A stretch of 64,000 nucleotides of DNA from Pseudomonas viridiflava. GTDB lineage: Bacteria; Pseudomonadota; Gammaproteobacteria; Pseudomonadales; Pseudomonadaceae. Positions 56,729-64,000 of this stretch are shown in pieces. Each line of letters begins with the position of its first letter. The stretch's first letter is position 1. The notes beneath the pieces are model-generated. The model worked only from the letters and a program-made list of their open reading frames with translations. It was not told where the DNA came from and did not search any database. The stretch is taken from NCBI RefSeq assembly GCF_900580865.1, contig NZ_UTBZ01000191.1:1-64000 (forward strand). Direction: 5' to 3'. The translations under genes and the position numbers were made by a program.

Positions 56729-58840
56729 ATGCAGTTTTTATCCGATAGCCATGGTTGTGACGGTTGGAAAGGCGAAATGGCCGGGCGCATCAGTGCGTTC
56801 GACTGGAGCCACACCGAACTCGGCCCGCTGAACAGCTGGCCGGCCAGCCTGTGCAGCGCGGTGCAATTGATGCTGGCGTCGCCGCTGCCGATGGTCATGC
56901 TCTGGGGCCGCGCCGGCTACATGATCTACAACGACGCCTATTCGATATTTGCCGGTGGCCGCCATCCGTATCTGCTCGGTTCGCCGGTGGAGTTGGGTTG
57001 GCCCGAGGTCGCCGATTTCAACCGGCACGTGGTTGATACCTGCCTGGCGGGTGGCACCTTGTCCTTCCGCAACAAAGAACTGGTGCTGTTGCGCGACGGC
57101 GTCCCCGAAGATGTCTGGATGGACCTGTATTACAGCCCGGTGGCCAATGATGAGGGCAAGCCGGCCGGGGTGATGGCGATGGTGGTGGAAACCACCGAAT
57201 TCATGCACTCCGAACGCCGCCGTCAGGAAGCCGAGAGCGCTTACCGCGCCGACAATGAGCGGGTGCGTCTGGCGCTGAATGCCGGCGCCTTGCTCGGTTC
57301 GTTTGTCTGGGATGTGAAAAACAATACGCTGTCGGCAGACGAGCGTTTTGCCCGCACGTTCTCGTATCCGCCGGATCACGACCTGAGCAATCTCGCTCAG
57401 GACATTGCTGAATCGCGCATCCATCCCGATGACCACGCCTGGGTGCAAGAGCGCATCGCCCATTCTGTGCAGACCGGCGAGCCATATAACGCTGAATACC
57501 GCGTCCAGCGTAGCGACGGCAGTTATCTGTGGGTGCTGGCCAGCGGCGGTTGTGAGTTCGACGAACACGGCAAGCCGTTGCGCTTTCCCGGCGTGTTGAT
57601 CGACATTCATGAACGCAAGATCGCCGAAGAATCCCTGCTCAAATTTACCCGCAACCTCGAACAGCGCGTGGGCGAAGAAGTCGAGGCGCGGCTGGCGGCA
57701 GAAGAGCAGTTGCGCCAGTCGCAGAAGCTCGAAGCGATTGGCGGGCTGACCGGCGGCGTCGCTCACGACTTCAATAATCTGCTGCAAGTGATCGCCGGCA
57801 ATCTGCATCTGCTTGCGCGCCACGAACCGGATAACGCCAACGTGCAGCGCCGGGTCAGCGCTTCGCTGGCGGCGGTTGAGCGCGGTGCCAAGCTGTCCTC
57901 GCAACTGCTCGCGTTTGCCCGGCGCCAGCCGTTGTCGCCGGCGGTGTGCAACCCGCAGCAGATTTTTGAAGGTGTCGGCGAATTACTGCAGCGAGCGCTG
58001 GGCGAAACCATTCAGATCGATGTGCAGATGCCGCAGCAACCGTGGCACATCAACGTCGACCGCAACCAGTTGGAAAACGCCATTCTCAACCTGGCGATCA
58101 ACGCCCGCGATGCGATGAAGGGCGAGGGCACCATTGCGCTCAGCGCTGCCAACGTGCGCCTCGATCGCGAGTTCTGCGCCGGCAAAGGCATCGTCCCCGG
58201 CGAGTTTGTCCGCGTCGCGGTCAGTGACTCCGGCGCCGGCATCGCGCCAGGCATTCTCGAGCAGGTGTTCGAACCGTTTTTCACCACCAAGGCTGACGGT
58301 CAAGGCACCGGTCTGGGCCTGAGCATGGTCTTCGGTTTCGTCAAACAGAGCGGCGGCCACGTCGAGATCGCCAGTACCGTCGGTGAGGGCACCCGGGTGC
58401 AGTTGTACTTCCCGCGCAGCCTGCGGCCGATCCTGGATGAAGCCCCCAATCTGCAACGGCAGCAGAGCGGTGGCCACGAGACGATTCTGGTGGTCGAAGA
58501 CAACGACGCGGTGCGCGCCTCGGCGGTCGAGTTGTTGCGTGAGGAGGGTTACCGCGTGTTGACCGCCGGCCACGGCGATGCGGCCATGCAAATGCTCCTC
58601 GACGGTGTCGAGGTTGATCTGATCTTCACCGACGTGGTCATGCCGGGGCTGATCAAAAGCTCCGACCTGTTCGCCTGGGCCAAGGTACAGACGCCACCGG
58701 TGGCGGTGCTGTTCACCTCCGGGCACACCCGCGACATCATTTCGCGCAATCACCAGTTAAGCCCCGACACGCACTTGCTTGGCAAACCGTATAGCCCGGA
58801 AGCCATGTTGCAGATGATTCGGGTGGTGCTCGGTAGCTGA
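56729..58840 (+). CDS. Soluble PAS hybrid histidine kinase
   Basis: 703 residues with no membrane segment. An N-terminal PAS/GAF-like region (DWSHTELGPLNSWPASLCSA) is followed by a PAS_3 domain (VWDVKNNTLSADERFARTFS, RIHPDDHAWVQ). The kinase core has phospho-acceptor His346 (GGVAHDFNNLL), N box LENAILNLAINARDAM and G boxes DSGAGIAPG and GTGLGLSMV. A receiver domain at the C-terminus has Asp635 (LIFTDVVMPG). The AHDFNN H-box marks the HWE-distinct HisKA subclass common in pseudomonad stress kinases. The signal is unknown; PAS_3 domains often bind flavin or haem. A 31-base gap separates it from the UvrA-like gene. Confidence 0.92.
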   Translation: MQFLSDSHGCDGWKGEMAGRISAFDWSHTELGPLNSWPASLCSAVQLMLASPLPMVMLWGRAGYMIYNDAYSIFAGGRHPYLLGSPVELGWPEVADFNRHVVDTCLAGGTLSFRNKELVLLRDGVPEDVWMDLYYSPVANDEGKPAGVMAMVVETTEFMHSERRRQEAESAYRADNERVRLALNAGALLGSFVWDVKNNTLSADERFARTFSYPPDHDLSNLAQDIAESRIHPDDHAWVQERIAHSVQTGEPYNAEYRVQRSDGSYLWVLASGGCEFDEHGKPLRFPGVLIDIHERKIAEESLLKFTRNLEQRVGEEVEARLAAEEQLRQSQKLEAIGGLTGGVAHDFNNLLQVIAGNLHLLARHEPDNANVQRRVSASLAAVERGAKLSSQLLAFARRQPLSPAVCNPQQIFEGVGELLQRALGETIQIDVQMPQQPWHINVDRNQLENAILNLAINARDAMKGEGTIALSAANVRLDREFCAGKGIVPGEFVRVAVSDSGAGIAPGILEQVFEPFFTTKADGQGTGLGLSMVFGFVKQSGGHVEIASTVGEGTRVQLYFPRSLRPILDEAPNLQRQQSGGHETILVVEDNDAVRASAVELLREEGYRVLTAGHGDAAMQMLLDGVEVDLIFTDVVMPGLIKSSDLFAWAKVQTPPVAVLFTSGHTRDIISRNHQLSPDTHLLGKPYSPEAMLQMIRVVLGS

Positions 58841-58871
58841 GCGTTGAACATTCCTTCACCAAGGCAGGTCG

Positions 58872-61505
58872 ATGACTTCCAAACGCACCTCCAAAGCGCC
58901 CACCGGCATGGTCCGGGTGCGCGGCGCCCGTGAACATAATCTGAAAAACGTCGATGTCGACATTCCTCGCGATGCCCTGGTGGTGTTTACCGGGGTGTCC
59001 GGTTCGGGCAAGTCGTCGCTGGCGTTTTCGACTTTGTATGCCGAAGCCCAGCGCCGCTACTTCGAATCGGTGGCGCCGTATGCGCGACGACTGATCGATC
59101 AGGTTGGCGTGCCGGATGTCGACTCCATCGAAGGCCTGCCGCCGGCCGTGGCCCTGCAACAGCAGCGCGGCACGCCGAGTACGCGCTCGTCGGTGGGCAG
59201 CGTGACGACGTTGTCGAGCCTGATACGCATGCTTTATTCGCGCGCCGGCAGTTATCCGCCGGGGCAGCCGATGTTGTATGCCGAGGACTTTTCGCCGAAC
59301 ACGCCGCAGGGCGCGTGCCCCGAATGCCATGGTCTTGGTCGGGTGTATGAAGTCACCGAAGGGCTGATGGTGCCCGATCCGAACCTGACCATCCGCCAGC
59401 GCGCTGTGGCGTCCTGGCCGCTGGCGTGGCAGGGGCAGAATCTGCGCGACATCCTTGTGACCATGGGCATTGATGTCGATATTCCGTGGAAGAAGCTGCC
59501 GAAAAAGCAGCGCGACTGGATTCTGTTCACCGAAGAAACCCCAACCGTGCCGGTGTACGCCGGGCTGACCCCGGAAGAAACCCGCGTCGCCCTCAAACGC
59601 AAGATGGAGCCGAGTTATCAGGGCACCTTCACCGGTGCCCGGCGCTACATCCTGCACACGTTTAGCCATTCGCAAAGTGCGCTGATGAAGAAGCGCGTCT
59701 CGCAGTTCATGCTCGGCAGCCCTTGCCCGTTGTGTGACGGCAAACGCCTGAAGCGTGAAGCGTTGTCGGTGACGTTTGCCGGGTACGACATTGGCGAGTT
59801 GTCGCAGATGCCATTATTAAAAGTGGCCGAGGTGTTGCGGCCGGTGGCGGCGGCCAGTTATCTGCAGCAGGCTGAAGAAACCGGCGAGACCTTGAGCCAC
59901 GCGCAAACCCGCGAGGCCCGCCAGCAGCGCGTGGCCCATGGCGCCAGTGGTCACGGCAGTGCGCCGGATGTGCGGCATACGCCGAATCTGTCGCTGGAAA
60001 AACGTTTGGCGGCGCAGCGCATTGCCGAGGATCTGCTGGAGCGCGTCAGCACGCTGACCGATCTGGGCCTCGGTTATCTGGCGCTGGAGCGCAGCACGCC
60101 AACGTTGTCGTCCGGTGAGTTGCAGCGCTTGCGCCTGGCGACACAATTGGGCTCGCAGTTGTTTGGTGTGATTTATGTGCTCGACGAACCTTCCGCCGGT
60201 TTGCATCCAGCCGATGGCGAAGCGTTGTTCGAAGCCTTGCAGCGCTTGAAGGCTGACGGCAACACGCTGTTTGTGGTCGAGCATGACCTGGAAACCATGC
60301 GCCGCGCCGACTGGCTGATCGATGTCGGCCCGGCAGCGGGCGAGCAGGGTGGGCAGGTGCTGTACAGCGGCCCGCCGGCAGGTCTGGCCGAGATCGAGCA
60401 GTCGCAGACGCGGGCCTATCTGTTTGCCGAGTCGCAGCGCCAGACGCGCGTTGCGCGCAAGCCGACGGCGTGGCTGAAACTCGACGGGATCACCCGCAAT
60501 AACCTGAATGATCTCAGTGCTGAATTTCCGCTGGGCTGCTTCACGTCGGTGACCGGCGTGTCCGGCTCCGGCAAGTCGAGTCTGGTCAGTCAGGCTTTGC
60601 TGGAACTGGTCGGCGCGCAGTTGGGGCGTCCGACGGTGGACAACGAGCCGGAAGAGCTCAGCCTCGAAGACGACGCCCCGCAGGTCAGCAGCGGCCAGGT
60701 CACGTCGGGGCTGGAGTCGATCAAACGCCTGGTGCAAGTCGACCAGAAACCCATCGGCCGCACGCCACGCTCCAATCTGGCGACCTACACCGGGCTCTTC
60801 GACAACGTGCGCAAGCTGTATGCCGCGACCGACGCTGCTCGGGCCGCAGGTTATGACGCCGGGCAGTTTTCCTTCAACGTCGCCAAGGGTCGTTGCGCGA
60901 CGTGTGAGGGGGAAGGTTTTGTCAGCGTCGAGTTGTTGTTTATGCCCAGCGTTTATGCGCCATGCCCGACCTGTCATGGCGCGCGCTACAACCCGCAGAC
61001 CCTGGCGATTCTCTGGGAGGGCTTGAGCATCGCCCAGGTGCTGCAATTGACCGTCGAGGAAGCGGTGACGGTGTTTGCCGAGCAACCGGGGATTCGCCGT
61101 TCACTGGAAGTGCTGCGCGATATCGGCCTGGGTTATCTGCGCCTCGGGCAACCGGCCACGGAGCTGTCCGGCGGCGAAGCGCAGCGGATCAAACTGGCTA
61201 CCGAGTTGCAGCGCAACCAGCGCGGCGCGACCTTGTACGTGCTCGATGAGCCGACCACCGGGCTGCATCCGCGTGATGTCGATCGGTTGCTGGAGCAGTT
61301 GGATACGCTGGTAACGGCGGGGCATACGGTGATTGTGGTCGAGCACGAAATGCGCGTGGTCGCGCAGAGTGACTGGGTGATCGACATCGGGCCGGGGGCG
61401 GGGGATCAGGGCGGCAGGATTGTCGTGGCGGGCACGCCGCAGAAGGTAGCGGCGAGCAAGAAGAGCAAGACTGCGCCGTTTCTGGCCCGGGCGTTGAGTC
61501 GGTAA
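58872..61505 (+). CDS. uvrA2: Class II UvrA-like ABC ATPase
   Basis: 877 residues, shorter than the ~940 of UvrA1. Two ABC modules are present: Walker [19 protein letters not shown] near residue 41 and a second [15 protein letters not shown] near 565. Signatures are [20 protein letters not shown] and [15 protein letters not shown]. Zinc-site cysteine sets are [18 protein letters not shown] and [17 protein letters not shown]. The reduced length suggests loss of the UvrB-binding insertion, as in class II proteins. These have been tied to resistance to DNA-damaging drugs and oxidants in other bacteria. The role here is not shown. Confidence 0.9.
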   Translation: MTSKRTSKAPTGMVRVRGAREHNLKNVDVDIPRDALVVFTGVSGSGKSSLAFSTLYAEAQRRYFESVAPYARRLIDQVGVPDVDSIEGLPPAVALQQQRGTPSTRSSVGSVTTLSSLIRMLYSRAGSYPPGQPMLYAEDFSPNTPQGACPECHGLGRVYEVTEGLMVPDPNLTIRQRAVASWPLAWQGQNLRDILVTMGIDVDIPWKKLPKKQRDWILFTEETPTVPVYAGLTPEETRVALKRKMEPSYQGTFTGARRYILHTFSHSQSALMKKRVSQFMLGSPCPLCDGKRLKREALSVTFAGYDIGELSQMPLLKVAEVLRPVAAASYLQQAEETGETLSHAQTREARQQRVAHGASGHGSAPDVRHTPNLSLEKRLAAQRIAEDLLERVSTLTDLGLGYLALERSTPTLSSGELQRLRLATQLGSQLFGVIYVLDEPSAGLHPADGEALFEALQRLKADGNTLFVVEHDLETMRRADWLIDVGPAAGEQGGQVLYSGPPAGLAEIEQSQTRAYLFAESQRQTRVARKPTAWLKLDGITRNNLNDLSAEFPLGCFTSVTGVSGSGKSSLVSQALLELVGAQLGRPTVDNEPEELSLEDDAPQVSSGQVTSGLESIKRLVQVDQKPIGRTPRSNLATYTGLFDNVRKLYAATDAARAAGYDAGQFSFNVAKGRCATCEGEGFVSVELLFMPSVYAPCPTCHGARYNPQTLAILWEGLSIAQVLQLTVEEAVTVFAEQPGIRRSLEVLRDIGLGYLRLGQPATELSGGEAQRIKLATELQRNQRGATLYVLDEPTTGLHPRDVDRLLEQLDTLVTAGHTVIVVEHEMRVVAQSDWVIDIGPGAGDQGGRIVVAGTPQKVAASKKSKTAPFLARALSR

Positions 61506-61572
61506 TTGCGGTGTTCCGACTGGCCCCACAGGTTTTTGTGGTGTGAACTGAATATCAGAACACACAAGCCCC

Positions 61573-61677
61573 CTGTGGGAGCGAGCCTGCTCGCGAAAGC
61601 GGAGTGTCAGTCACAGATGAAGTCACTGAGCTAACGCCTTCGTCGGAACGCCGCCCGGAGCAGGCTCGCTCCCACAT
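61573..61677. repeat. REP hairpin pair, first class, one arm diverged
   Basis: GTGGGAGCGAGCCTGCTCGC faces GGAGCAGGCTCGCTCCCACA between convergent genes. A further partial copy (GTGGGAGCTGCGGTGCGACG) follows near 61704. The 245-base space has no other feature. Confidence 0.85.
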
Positions 61678-61750
61678 TGGATCTGTAATCTACAGAAATA
61701 TCTGTGGGAGCTGCGGTGCGACGATTCGATTTGTCAGCGATGGCGATCTG

Positions 61751-63694
61751 TCAGGCGCCATCAAGGGTGCGGCGAACCTTGTCGAGCAGTTCACTGATCT
61801 GAAACGGCTTGACCAGCATGTCCATGCCACTGCCCAAAAACACCTGACGATTGATCGCTGTCTCCGCATACCCGGTCATGAACAGAATCGGCAAGCCGTC
61901 ACGCCAACCCCGCGCCACATCTGCCAATTCCCGCCCGCTCATGCGCGGCAGGCCGACGTCGGTCAGCAACAGGTTGATCGACGGATCATTCTGCAAGCGC
62001 TCCAGCGCCGTTTCGATATCCGCCGCCTGGGTGCAGCGATAACCGGCGTCCTCCAGCACTTCAGTGACAAACATGCGCACCGACGGCATGTCCTCGACAA
62101 TCAGCACATGCTCACCGCTGCCTTGCGGATCGACCACGGGAGCAGGGATATCGGCCCCCGTCGGGTCGCTGCTGGCCGGCAACATAATCGTCACTTCGGT
62201 GCCGCGCCGCGCGACGCTGCGGATGTGCGCATCGCCGCCCGACTGACGGGCAAAGCCGTAGATCGTCGATAACCCAAGCCCGGTGCCCTGGCCCAACGGT
62301 TTGGTGGTGAAAAACGGATCGAAGACCTTGTCGATGACGTTGTGCTCGATGCCCGTACCGTCATCACGCACCGACAGCGCCACGTAGGCGCCATCGGCCA
62401 TATTCGGATCACCATGGGAGTAGGCGGCGTAGGTGTTGACCCAGATATTGCCGCCCACCGGCAGGGCATCACGAGCATTGATCACCAGATTCAACACCGC
62501 GCTTTCCAGTTGCACCGGGTCGACCAAGGCGATCGCCGGTTTGCTGGTCAGCTCTAGCTTGAGGGTGATCCGTTCACCGATGGTGCGCACCAGCAACTCT
62601 TCCAGCGAACGGACTTGCTCGTTGATGTCCACCGGGCGTGTGTCCAGCGGTTGCTGACGGGCGAAGGCCAGCAGGCGATGGGTGAGGGAAGCGGCACTCA
62701 TCGCCGAGTTCAGCGCCGCTTCACTGTAAAATTGCACCTTGTCCAGGCGTTGATCGGCAACACGTTTCTGGATCAGCTCCAGGCTGGTGATGATCCCGGT
62801 CAGCAGGTTGTTGAAGTCGTGGGCGATACCGCCGGTGAGTTTGCCCAGTGCGTCCATCTTCTGCACTTGCAGCAACTGCGCTTCGGCGCGCACACGCTCG
62901 GCGACTTCCTTGGCCAGTTGCGTGGTGGTGTCGTCCAGCCGCGCCAGATGCGAACGCTCGCGATGGCGGTGTTCGGTAACGTCCTCAACGAAGACCAGGC
63001 TCAGTTCGGGCGTGCGGTACGGCGAAATCTGCCATTCGGTCTCGCGAATCTCGCCCTGCACGCGCATGTTCAGCGTGCCTTTCCAGCGCTCGCCATCGAC
63101 CAGACGCAAGCGCAGTTCATTGAGGATGGCGCTCTGCTCCTCGGCGAAGCATTCACGCAGGGCCTGTGGATCCCGATTGTCGAGAATCAGTTGCGTGAAG
63201 GCATGGTTGCATTCGTGCACCTTGAGGCTGGCATCGAGTACCGCGATCGGCGCGGAAACGTTGATGAAAATCTCGCGGAAACGCGCTTCACTCTCGCGCA
63301 GGGCATTTTCCGTATCGCGCACCCGCAACAACGTGCGCAGGGTGGCCAGCAGCACATCCGGGTCCACCGGGTGAATCAGGTAGGCGTCGGCGCCGGCGTC
63401 GAGGCCGGTGATGATATCGCCGGTCTGGATCGACGCGGCGGACACATGGATTACCGGCAGCAGGGCGGTGTGCGCATCAGCGCGCAGAATGCGCACGATA
63501 TCGAAGCCACTCATGTCCGGCAGATTGACGTCGAGGATCAGTGCGTCGAGCGCTTCACTGTCGATCAGCGCCAGCCCCTCGCCGCCGGTGCCGGCCTCCA
63601 GCACCTCGTAGCCGTGGCGCTCCAGCCGTCGGCGCAAGGCGTAGCGAGTGGCGACGTTGTCGTCGACGATCAACAGGCGGATGTCACGTTTCAT
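61751..63694 (-). CDS. Hybrid histidine kinase with receiver domains at both ends
   Basis: 647 residues, soluble. Domain order is receiver 1 (Asp55 in LILDVNLPDMSGFDIV), PAS (~residues 135-250), kinase core (GGIAHDFNNLLTGIITS; N box LESAVLNLVINARDAL; G box GTGLGLSTI) and receiver 2 near the C-terminus (INLLLTDVGLPRMSG). This arrangement relays phosphate from an upstream kinase into its own output. Its start overlaps by 11 bases the end of another kinase gene on the same strand, so the two probably act together. No DNA-binding output domain is seen. Confidence 0.92.
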   Translation of the reverse strand: MKRDIRLLIVDDNVATRYALRRRLERHGYEVLEAGTGGEGLALIDSEALDALILDVNLPDMSGFDIVRILRADAHTALLPVIHVSAASIQTGDIITGLDAGADAYLIHPVDPDVLLATLRTLLRVRDTENALRESEARFREIFINVSAPIAVLDASLKVHECNHAFTQLILDNRDPQALRECFAEEQSAILNELRLRLVDGERWKGTLNMRVQGEIRETEWQISPYRTPELSLVFVEDVTEHRHRERSHLARLDDTTTQLAKEVAERVRAEAQLLQVQKMDALGKLTGGIAHDFNNLLTGIITSLELIQKRVADQRLDKVQFYSEAALNSAMSAASLTHRLLAFARQQPLDTRPVDINEQVRSLEELLVRTIGERITLKLELTSKPAIALVDPVQLESAVLNLVINARDALPVGGNIWVNTYAAYSHGDPNMADGAYVALSVRDDGTGIEHNVIDKVFDPFFTTKPLGQGTGLGLSTIYGFARQSGGDAHIRSVARRGTEVTIMLPASSDPTGADIPAPVVDPQGSGEHVLIVEDMPSVRMFVTEVLEDAGYRCTQAADIETALERLQNDPSINLLLTDVGLPRMSGRELADVARGWRDGLPILFMTGYAETAINRQVFLGSGMDMLVKPFQISELLDKVRRTLDGA

Positions 63695-64000
63695 CGACGT
63701 TCTCCAGAGCGATCGCCAGCGGAATGATCACGAAGAAGGTCGAGCCGACCCCCGGCGTGCTTTCCAGCCCGACTTCGCCGCCGAGCAGGGCGGCGAAGCG
63801 TTTACACAGCGACAGGCCCAGCCCGGTGCCGCGCAGACGTTTCTGCAACGGCGAGTCGACCTGGGAAAAGTCCTCGAACAATGCGCCATGCAGCTCGGCA
63901 GCGATACCGATTCCGGTGTCGCTGACCGCAAATCGCACCTTGTCCGCACCTTCGAGTCGCGCGGACACCCGAACTTCGCCACGGGTGGTGAACTTCAGCG
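63684..64000 (-). CDS. Histidine kinase, C-terminal part only (cut by window edge)
   Basis: About 105 residues of an HATPase_c domain: VRFAVSDTGIGIAAE (G1), LFEDFSQVDSPLQKR (F box) and GTGLGLSLCKRFAALLGG (G2). The gene continues past the window end. The 11-base overlap with the downstream hybrid kinase indicates one operon. Sensor domains cannot be seen. Confidence 0.9.
   Translation of the reverse strand, partial: LKFTTRGEVRVSARLEGADKVRFAVSDTGIGIAAELHGALFEDFSQVDSPLQKRLRGTGLGLSLCKRFAALLGGEVGLESTPGVGSTFFVIIPLAIALENVDET

Noticed and set aside
1-64000. tRNA, rRNA, insertion sequence, prophage or integrative element
   Set aside because: No cloverleaf, transposase, integrase or phage structural gene was recognised by reading; a dedicated RNA scan was not possible.

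Overview
The window is GC-rich, densely coding DNA from a fluorescent Pseudomonas (P. fluorescens complex). The main pointers are the two classes of Pseudomonas-type intergenic REP hairpins (GTGGGAGCGAGCCTGCTCGCG and GCAGCTCCTACA types), the lexA2-imuA-imuB-dnaE2 cassette, and family-typical porins, amidohydrolases and hybrid kinases. I see no rRNA, tRNA, insertion sequence, prophage or CRISPR. The species is not resolved.

Region 1 (1-15.8 kb): a DING/PstS-like secreted phosphate-binding protein, then a 4170-residue filamentous-haemagglutinin-like exoprotein with no TpsB transporter beside it. Downstream is a ParE/PaaA2-like toxin-antitoxin pair on the opposite strand, then a second copy of the 3' end of the exoprotein gene with its terminator. 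The toxin-antitoxin pair therefore sits between two ~733-bp direct repeats.

Region 2 (15.8-24.2 kb): two related giant modular proteins on the minus strand. They share a N-terminal region and Ig-like repeat architecture but end differently: a seven-blade YVTN propeller in one, a Big_2-like domain plus DUF1566/lectin-like tip in the other. Each has an upstream palindrome that matches a LuxR-type lux box.

Region 3 (24.2-28.8 kb): a SphA-like outer-membrane protein divergent from an AraC regulator, a Dyp-type peroxidase and a Gfo/Idh/MocA oxidoreductase.

Region 4 (28.8-36.5 kb): a GntR/UTRA regulator translationally coupled to an AprA-like flavoprotein, then a two-cluster ferredoxin, an ABC importer whose binding protein carries a NosL-like C-terminal extension, a HEAT-repeat protein and a DUF971 protein. 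The start/stop overlaps say this is one functional unit; its substrate is unknown. This is my best candidate for an undescribed system.

Region 5 (36.6-48.2 kb): a TorF-like porin, an exported YtcJ-like amidohydrolase with a divergent LysR regulator, the LexA2-controlled mutasome operon lexA2-imuA-imuB-dnaE2, and a three-lipoprotein CsgG/DUF4810/DUF799 operon.

Region 6 (48.3-56.6 kb): a probable catabolic unit with a polyamine-type ABC importer, a CodA-like deaminase, a second amidohydrolase with an altered metal motif, a flavin-reductase-like protein and a divergent GntR/FCD regulator.

Region 7 (56.7-64 kb): a cytoplasmic-type hybrid histidine kinase, a class II UvrA, then on the other strand a second hybrid kinase and the 3' end of a third kinase cut by the window edge. 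Intergenic spaces are mostly filled by REP hairpins and a second, larger repeat family starting CCCTCACCC.
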